Source: Candidatus Tisiphia endosymbiont of Nemotelus nigrinus
Lineage (GTDB): Bacteria > Pseudomonadota > Alphaproteobacteria > Rickettsiales > Rickettsiaceae
Reading direction: 5' to 3'
Assembly (NCBI RefSeq): GCF_964026475.1
Contig: NZ_OZ032151.1
Coordinates: 186,001 to 250,000, forward strand
Length of the DNA: 64,000 nt
Below the pieces are notes generated by a model that saw nothing but the letters and a program-made list of their open reading frames with translations, was not told the origin of the DNA and ran no database searches. Made by a program: the position numbers and the translations under genes. Within the stretch, counting starts at the first letter, position 1. Each line of letters begins with the position of its first letter. This document shows positions 58,586-64,000 of the stretch, piece after piece.

Positions 58586-59866
58586 TTAGTTTACTTCTCT
58601 CATATAGCTATTATTTTTAATTAATCGCCTTATTTCATTTCTCATAAAATAAATGATAACTAAAAATATACTAGAAGTGGTCATAATATAAAAAGCGGGA
58701 GCATAAAACAAGGCTGTTTCTTCAACAAGCCAACGTGAAATAACAGCAGAAGTACCGCCAAACATGGCAATACCCAGATTGTAACTAAAAGCTACCCCAG
58801 AAAATTTCTGTTCAGGAGAAAATAGCACTATAATGACACTATAGGCTGTTCCAGCTATTGCTCCACCAAGAATACCCAAGATAGTTAGAGCTAAAATTTG
58901 TTGCCATATTAACGGTGCTGACATAGAGAATAGGGTAGGTAGAACTAATATTAAGATCACTATACTTACCAAAACCAGCACTTTAAATTTTCCAATAATA
59001 TCAGTTAATCCACCAAATAATGGCATAGATATCATCATTATGAAATTGGCATATAATGAATAAACAAGGGCAGTTGTATTATCAAAATGCATAACATCAC
59101 AGTAATATACATAGGTATAAGTTTTTATTAAATATACTACACTACTGGCAAATGCCCCAATACAAAATGTTAAAAACATTGCTTTCCAAGCTGTTTTAAC
59201 TACGTTGATAAAAGGAGCTTTTAAAGTTTTTTTCTGTTCGGTTAACATTTTAAAAATGGGGGTCTCTGATACACGAAGACGTAAATAAAAGCCAACCAAC
59301 CCCAGAACCCCACCTAATAAAAATGCAAAACGCCAAGCAAAATCAAGATGATGAAAATATTGCTCAATAATAATTCCTACAAGAATAGCAATTAACGTAC
59401 CAGCAATATTTGAACCATTCACTAAACCAGCCGTAAAACCTGGACGTAAATTTTGATGATGCTCTAGAATGAAAATAGCCGCTCCAGCTCCTTCTCCACT
59501 AATGCACAAGCCTTGTAACAGACGCATTATGAGCAATATTACTGGTGCACAAATTCCTATACTAGAATAAGAAGGGATTAACCCCATAGTGAATGTTGGT
59601 ATAGTCATACCAAGCATAGAAATAATCAAGGAGATACGCCGACCATATTTATCTGCAACATAACCAAAAAATATACCGCCTATTGGTCTAGTAACAAACC
59701 CTACCGCGAATACACAAAGACTTAACATTATTTGTATAAATTCTGACTTTCCAGGAAAAAATGTGCGACCAATAACTGATGAAAATACAGAGTATACTGT
59801 AAAATCGTAATATTCTAGTATATTTCCTGAGATTGCTGATAAAAAAACGGACTTAGGTTTACTCAT
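58586..59866 (-). CDS. MFS transporter, proline/betaine (ProP-like) family
   Basis: A 426-residue twelve-helix carrier with NILEYYDFTVYSVFSSVIG, RPIGGIFFGYVADKYGRRIS and MRLLQGLCISGEGAGAAIFI, the signatures of the metabolite:H+ symporter group. It is only distantly similar to the one at 24707, so these are separate subfamilies. Start ATG 59864-59866. Substrate unknown (osmolyte or host metabolite). It lies 65 bp upstream of the YopJ-like gene on the same strand and could share a transcript. Confidence 0.9.
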   Translation of the reverse strand: MSKPKSVFLSAISGNILEYYDFTVYSVFSSVIGRTFFPGKSEFIQIMLSLCVFAVGFVTRPIGGIFFGYVADKYGRRISLIISMLGMTIPTFTMGLIPSYSSIGICAPVILLIMRLLQGLCISGEGAGAAIFILEHHQNLRPGFTAGLVNGSNIAGTLIAILVGIIIEQYFHHLDFAWRFAFLLGGVLGLVGFYLRLRVSETPIFKMLTEQKKTLKAPFINVVKTAWKAMFLTFCIGAFASSVVYLIKTYTYVYYCDVMHFDNTTALVYSLYANFIMMISMPLFGGLTDIIGKFKVLVLVSIVILILVLPTLFSMSAPLIWQQILALTILGILGGAIAGTAYSVIIVLFSPEQKFSGVAFSYNLGIAMFGGTSAVISRWLVEETALFYAPAFYIMTTSSIFLVIIYFMRNEIRRLIKNNSYMREVN

Positions 59867-59989
59867 CTATATCTTATCAAATAAATTTAATTAAATCGGA
59901 TTATAGACAACTTAACCAACTTATAAAGCGTAAAATAATTTTATTTTCTGTAATCATTTCTTTTAAAAAAATCAACACAACCAATTATA

Positions 59990-60095
59990 GATAACCCGAA
60001 TAAGTTCTTGACATTATTATAGAGGCCTCTATGTAATTGCGAGGAGTGTGTAAGCACTACTAAGCAATCCACTTCTAGTCTTTTGGATTGCTGTC
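59990..60095. repeat. Degenerate family A repeat
   Basis: ATAGATAACCCGAATAAG, then ATTGCGAGGAGTGTG and AAGCAATCC; the mirror half is short. It ends at the stop codon of the ABC permease gene. Confidence 0.75.
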
Positions 60096-60870
60096 ATATA
60101 TAATAGATAACATTTTTAGCAAAAAACCTATAGCCAAGATAACTGAAAAATGCACAAATGACAGCTACAATAACAGACTTGATAATCATAAATGTATCAG
60201 GTAGTACTCCCTCTGTTATTAAGAATTGAACTGGTCTTATGACCAGAAAAACAGGGTTAATTTCAAAAAATATTCTTTTTGATTCTGGCACCATAGAATA
60301 TGGATACACTATTGGTATAGTCCAATATACAACACTCAAAATTAGATTCAACATTTGCGGAACATCACGTATATATGGGGTTAAAAATGCAAAGGCAATA
60401 GAACTACTACATACAGAAATAATCAGCGGGAAGACAAGAATTGGTACAAACAATATATTTATACTAAATCTTTCAGGATATAAGATGATAAAAGCTACAT
60501 ACATAGCTCCAAACGAGTAAATTAGGTTATAAACTTGTACTAAACTATCCGATATAGGAAAAATAGTTCTAGAAATTATTATCTTTTTTATAATTCCACT
60601 ACGGCTAGTTAATGAATTTGATGATATATTTAAGCTAGTAACAATAAATGTCCATAGTGGTATAGCTCCAACTAAATTCACAACCATTGTTTCTCTTGGT
60701 AGTTTAAGTAAAAATCCAAAAAAAAATGAAATGATTATTATATGGACAAAAGGTTGAATTAGCCCCCATAACGAACCCAAAAAAGAATCTTTATTTTGAC
60801 GAGATATAGAAGCCTGGGTTAATAACATTATTGACAACCAGTATTTTTTGGAAAAAAAATACTTTATCAT
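60094..60870 (-). CDS. ABC-2 type polysaccharide export permease (Wzm-like)
   Basis: A 258-residue protein with six predicted helices and the Wzm-type start (ASISRQNKDSFLGSLWGLIQPF). Forms the membrane channel of an ABC exporter for O-antigen or another lipid-linked glycan. Its ATG overlaps the stop of the ATPase gene (TAATG), so they are translated together. No glycan biosynthesis genes are adjacent, as is usual in rickettsiae where these genes are scattered. Confidence 0.9.
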   Translation of the reverse strand: MIKYFFSKKYWLSIMLLTQASISRQNKDSFLGSLWGLIQPFVHIIIISFFFGFLLKLPRETMVVNLVGAIPLWTFIVTSLNISSNSLTSRSGIIKKIIISRTIFPISDSLVQVYNLIYSFGAMYVAFIILYPERFSINILFVPILVFPLIISVCSSSIAFAFLTPYIRDVPQMLNLILSVVYWTIPIVYPYSMVPESKRIFFEINPVFLVIRPVQFLITEGVLPDTFMIIKSVIVAVICAFFSYLGYRFFAKNVIYYI

Positions 60871-61607
60871 TAGTAATCCCCACTATTATAAAGTTTTATT
60901 ATTTCATCTGGATGACCATCTGCAACAATACTACCTTCTTTTAATAATACACATCTATTACAATTCTCCTTAATAATAGTTTCTTGATGACTTACTAATA
61001 TTAAAATTGGTATATTTTGTAACTTGTTTTTCATAAAATTGGTCGACTTTTCAACAAAATGACTATCACCAGCAGCAAATACTTCATCTAGCAAGAGAAT
61101 ATCTGCATCTTGAAAAGCAGATACAGAAAAAGCTAACCTTGATAACATACCAGAACTATAATTTTTTACTGGTAAATCTATTTTACTCCCTAGCTCAGAA
61201 AAAATTATAATCTCTTGCTCTAATTCTTTGCTATAACGACTTAACATATTATTATAAAGCATAAGCATTTTGATATTTTCTCTACCAGTTTGCTCTAACT
61301 CAAATCCTACTCCCGTCTCAATAATAGCAGCAAAATTGCCATGAACTTTAATTTTTCCAAACTTTAATGGATAAATTCCAGCAATTACCTTAAGTAAAGA
61401 GCTTTTACCTGAACCATTGCTACCAATAAAGGCAATTTTTTCACCCATTTGACAAGAAAAATTTATATTATTCAAGATAGGAATTGATGAAGGGAAAAGC
61501 TTGCCTCCTTTAATAAAAAAACGCCTTAAGCTTTCTACTCGTTGTTGATTATTAACTCCTTCAACAAAACCATCAAATATCTCTATAGATACTAGTTTAG
61601 ACGTCAT
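60870..61607 (-). CDS. ABC transporter ATP-binding protein (Wzt-like)
   Basis: Nucleotide-binding subunit of the glycan exporter. The 245-residue product has Walker A GSNGSGKSS at 62-70, the signature YSSGM at 150-154, Walker B LLLDE at 171-175 and an H loop in VSHQE. It ends soon after the ABC fold, so it lacks the C-terminal carbohydrate-binding domain that some Wzt proteins have. Upstream lie palindromic repeats. Confidence 0.93.
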   Translation of the reverse strand: MTSKLVSIEIFDGFVEGVNNQQRVESLRRFFIKGGKLFPSSIPILNNINFSCQMGEKIAFIGSNGSGKSSLLKVIAGIYPLKFGKIKVHGNFAAIIETGVGFELEQTGRENIKMLMLYNNMLSRYSKELEQEIIIFSELGSKIDLPVKNYSSGMLSRLAFSVSAFQDADILLLDEVFAAGDSHFVEKSTNFMKNKLQNIPILILVSHQETIIKENCNRCVLLKEGSIVADGHPDEIIKLYNSGDY

Positions 61608-61611
61608 ATAT

Positions 61612-61690
61612 AGCTAATCCGAGAAGGTTTTGTCCATAGTAAACACATCATTGCTAGAAGGTATGAGCCGACGAAGCAATTGTAAATTAA
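61612..61690. repeat. Half of a family A element
   Basis: TATAGCTAATCCGAGAAGG followed by CATCATTGCTAGAAGG and GACGAAGCAATTG, without the mirror half. A short CCTGCGTAGGCGG motif follows (61692-61706), also seen in decayed form near 24132 and 62340. Confidence 0.65.
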
Positions 61691-61744
61691 GATTCCTGCG
61701 TAGGCGGAAAGCTTTAGTAAAAAAACATGATTTATGTTTTTATC

Positions 61745-61932
61745 TTACCTTACGCATAACCCCCATGACAATTTAAAAATTGCAGGAAAGTACAAGACGC
61801 TATTAGCGAGACCACATGAGTGTAGTGGCAATCCACATTCATTGGATTGCTTCGTCGTCACACCAAGGTGGCTTCTCGCAATGACGCCGGACTGTTTTCC
61901 CTGTGATTTTTAAATGCCATGCGTAAGGTGAG
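61745..61932. repeat. Palindromic element, family B, overlapping trxA end
   Basis: The ends CTTACCTTACGCATAACCCC and AAATGCCATGCGTAAGGTGA pair. Inside is a family A-like core (GGATTGCTTCGTCG, TTCTCGCAATGACG). The right end supplies the last codons and stop of trxA. Confidence 0.9.
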
Positions 61933-62251
61933 TATTTATTGAAGAATTAATCCATTCTTCAATAGTACTTTTGGGGAATAATCCAGTCTTAGTAGCTAGT
62001 TGTTTACCATCTTTGAATAAAATCATCGTAGGTATAGCACGAATACCTAAACTTGAAGGTATATTAGGATTTTGTTCTATGTTCATTTTAACAATTTTTA
62101 CCTTGCCTACCAATGTCTTGCTCAATTCTTCAAGAATAGGTGTCAACATTTTACATGGTCCGCACCATTCAGCCCAAAAATCAACTAATACAGGTGTAGT
62201 AGATTCTAAAACTTCTTGGTCAAAAGAATCATCTGTTATATTACTTGCCAT
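61910..62251 (-). CDS. trxA: Thioredoxin
   Basis: Cytoplasmic disulfide reductase. The 113-residue product has the active site WCGPCK (C30, C33), the cis-proline segment IRAIPTMILFKDG, and the usual five-strand fold. After EEWINSSI the last codons (NTHLTHGI) and the TAA come from the end of a family B palindrome, giving a new short tail. The catalytic part is intact, so it should be functional. Start ATG 62249-62251. Confidence 0.96.
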   Translation of the reverse strand: MASNITDDSFDQEVLESTTPVLVDFWAEWCGPCKMLTPILEELSKTLVGKVKIVKMNIEQNPNIPSSLGIRAIPTMILFKDGKQLATKTGLFPKSTIEEWINSSINTHLTHGI

Positions 62252-62277
62252 AATTTCTTAATTTTTAGTTATTAAAC

Positions 62278-62600
62278 TACTATAGATAACCCGATTATTA
62301 TTTATCCATTTGTCCTATTTAGACAAAAAAGATGTCATCTCCGCGTAGGAACACTAGTACTCTAGTTAAGCTGGTTACCAAACTACGCCATTGCGAGGAG
62401 ACATAAGGTCGTCGAAGTAACCCTATTTTGTGCCATTCCTGCGAACACATGGTTCTATAAATTCCTATCTTCACAGGAATAACAACTTACAATTACTTCG
62501 TCGCCACTAAAGTGGATTCTCGCAATGACGTTGAAGAATTCTGTATATATAACCAGCCCTGACGTAGCTAGGGATGACAAAATTATCCGGATAAAGACTA
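62278..62600. repeat. Composite decayed family A repeat
   Basis: Starts TATAGATAACCCGATTATT and contains GCCATTGCGAGGAGAC, then an unrelated stretch around 62430-62490, then CTTCGTCGCCACTAAAGTGG and TCTCGCAATGACG, and ends near GGGTTATC. It looks like one element with a later insertion. No gene is visible between 62252 and 62708. Confidence 0.6.
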
Positions 62601-62708
62601 ATCGGGTTATCTAACATACCATAATTCTTATGATACAATAGTTCCTCTACATTAGCAATAACTTCTCTAAGAGAAAATTATTACTTTGTCATAAAAGAGT
62701 CGATATCA

Positions 62709-62815
62709 CTAACGAAAGAATTTATACTGGCTTCCTCCTTTTGGCGACGCAAACACCAATATCTAGATCGTTTATGTCACTACCAAACTAATACTAAACT
62801 ACAACTGTAGTACTA
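62709..62815. repeat. 107-bp dispersed repeat, copy 2
   Basis: Inverted copy of 24201-24307 with one or two changes (ATCTAGATCG instead of ATCTAGCTCG). It ends four bases before the stop of the RDD gene. Confidence 0.85.
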
Positions 62816-62818
62816 ACT

Positions 62819-63205
62819 TTATCGCCGTATCATTCTAGTTCCAAAAACCCAATCATGTATAAACATTTTCTCATCAGTAAGCATTATACACAAAATATTT
62901 CCAATTCCAAATAAGATGAACGTAAAGATAGATAGACACGCTAAATTTGTTGATATTACTCTAGAAAAAGATTTAAAATAGCCTATTCGCCTACCATTTT
63001 TATTTATGATTTTCATACCAAAGAGATAGCAGCCGGGAGTTGCTTGCATTGAAGATGACTCGAATATTGGAGTATAGAAGACGATTGGTAAGAAGATAAC
63101 CAACATGTTAAGATCATTAAATATATTATCAATCAAGGAATTATCACCAAATACAGATGTATCAAATAATAATATTGCTATTATTATCACCGCTAAAGAG
63201 AGCAT
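62819..63205 (-). pseudogene. RDD-family membrane protein, 5' end cut by IS481
   Basis: A 128-residue remainder with membrane helices and the RDD signature QATPGCYLFGMKIINKNGRR plus a C-terminal HDWVFGTRMI. The family usually starts with an Arg-Asp-bearing first helix; here the frame begins at an ATG only a few bases from the IS481 end (63212), so the first helix is missing. It might still be translated as a shortened protein. Function of RDD proteins is mostly unknown. Confidence 0.7.
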
Positions 63206-63211
63206 GATAGC

Positions 63212-64000
63212 TGTTTAGTCCCAGGGTGTAATGGTGTATATTATAAAGAATTACCATCAAGAGAGGAATTATGGGACAAATATTACACGGCTGTGCCAAA
63301 ACGACAGAGGCAATACGTTTCGCAATCCAAAATAGTCAAGAGAGCTTAAAGACTTTAGCAAGAAAATATTCTATTAATCCTAAAACAGTTGCTAAGTGGA
63401 AGAAACGAACTACATTACAAGATACTTGTATGGGTCCCAAAGAACCATCTTCTACAGTATTAACTTCTGAAGAAGAAGCTATGTGTATAGCATTTCGTAA
63501 ACACACTTTATTATCTTTAGATGATTGCTTATATGCTTTACAAGTCAGTATTCCCAAGCTTACTAGATCTTCTTTACATAGACTTCTTCAACGCCATAAT
63601 GTTAGTAGGTTACCGGAAGTAAAAGGAAATAACAAAACCAAGAAGAAGTTTAAACTTTATCCAATTGGTTATTTCCATATAGATATTGCTGAAGTCAAAA
63701 CAGAAGAAGGTAAACTCTATCTATTTGTTGCTATTGATCGCACTTCAAAGTTTGTGTATGTAGAACTTTTACCAAGATGTACCAAGACAGAAACAGCACA
63801 ATTTCTTCGTAATTTAATTAAAGCTATACCTTATAAAATTCATACTATTTTGACAGATAATGGTATTCAATTTACTAACAGAACAGTAGATAAGCATGCT
63901 TGGATGCATATTTTTGATCGTATTTGCTATGAATACAATATTGAACACAGGCTAACAAAAGTTAATCATCCATGGACTAATGGACAGGTAGAACGTATGA
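63212..64000 (+). mobile_element. IS481-family element, second copy, runs off window
   Basis: Starts TGTTTAGTCCCAGGGTG, the same end as the complete copy at 48922-49926 (reverse orientation), and continues at near identity to the window edge. It has cut the RDD gene. Confidence 0.9.
63271..64000 (+). CDS. IS481-family transposase, C-terminus off window
   Basis: Same protein as at 48917-49867 from MGQILHGCAK through the catalytic Asp residues up to NGQVERM at the edge. One visible change is His for Asn in DKHAWMH. Intact as far as seen. Confidence 0.92.
   Translation, partial: MGQILHGCAKTTEAIRFAIQNSQESLKTLARKYSINPKTVAKWKKRTTLQDTCMGPKEPSSTVLTSEEEAMCIAFRKHTLLSLDDCLYALQVSIPKLTRSSLHRLLQRHNVSRLPEVKGNNKTKKKFKLYPIGYFHIDIAEVKTEEGKLYLFVAIDRTSKFVYVELLPRCTKTETAQFLRNLIKAIPYKIHTILTDNGIQFTNRTVDKHAWMHIFDRICYEYNIEHRLTKVNHPWTNGQVERM

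Noticed and set aside
63336..63557. Reverse-strand 73-residue frame in the IS481 copy (and its twin at 49581-49802)
   Set aside because: Antisense shadow of the transposase gene, present in both IS copies.
1..64000. General reassignment of TAG to a sense codon
   Set aside because: cysS, gyrA, pgsA and hemF end normally at TAG without extra conserved sequence behind it.
1..64000. CRISPR array
   Set aside because: Repeats are palindromes dispersed over kilobases; no regularly spaced short direct repeats and no cas genes were seen.

Overview
The window is AT-rich and looks like a chromosome segment of an obligate intracellular alphaproteobacterium of the Rickettsiaceae (genus Rickettsia or a close relative such as Megaira or Tisiphia). 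The grounds are in-frame Rickettsia-type palindromic elements (RPEs) inside nuoG and rsmE, ProP-like MFS carriers, split nuo genes, ankyrin and TPR proteins, long gaps filled with degenerate DNA, and many dispersed palindromes. The genus assignment is inference; no rRNA or species marker is present.

Layout. 1-1456 is nuoL (runs off the left edge). 1952-4784 is a phage or gene-transfer-agent type DNA-packaging cassette (portal with an amber stop, small protein, large terminase), followed by an AmiD/AmpD-like amidase. 5900-15928 holds cysS, rodA, tRNA-Asn, infA, maf, a frameshifted nagZ, two unknown small genes, queA and gyrA. 16205-19232 is a tandem pair of multi-span membrane proteins, one carrying an in-frame palindromic insertion. 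Then come RNase P RNA, a T4-type lysozyme, dnaK-dnaJ, transposase remnants, an MFS carrier, an Rpn remnant, nuoH and nuoG. 30682-32892 encodes an isolated 736-residue protein with an overlapping PSAP/PPPY motif. gatB-tsaD follows, with tsaD lacking an AUG. Next are a decayed stretch, tRNA-Val, nadK, a PAP2 phosphatase and RNase J. 41834-46575 is a tandem pair of ankyrin-family effector-like genes; the first is broken by an amber codon and an 856-bp IS. pgsA and a kinase-like membrane protein lead into an IS island (48922-52810: IS481, IS427-type IS5, IS5-like remnant, IS110, IS4 remnant). The right end has rsmE, tRNA-Met, rplM-rpsI, a broken AAA-ATPase, hemF, a YopJ-like effector candidate, a second MFS carrier, a Wzm/Wzt-type ABC exporter, trxA and an RDD gene cut by a second IS481 copy.

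How the genes fit together. Housekeeping functions are translation (cysS, infA, gatB, tsaD, queA, rplM, rpsI, rsmE, tRNAs), respiration (nuoL/G/H, hemF), chaperones, cell wall and envelope (rodA, amidase, nagZ, lysozyme, PAP2, Wzm/Wzt, pgsA) and osmolyte uptake. Between them lie host-interaction candidates (ankyrin pair, 736-residue protein, YopJ-like protein) and much mobile DNA. The most informative signals are selfish palindromes that change proteins in frame (nuoG, rsmE, a membrane protein, trxA C-terminus), MITE-inside-palindrome nesting that exposes target-site duplications, a tsaD start codon apparently lost by one substitution that left the gatB stop intact, and an IS110 element with a structured leader that could be a bridge RNA. 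No CRISPR array, rRNA or replication origin was seen.
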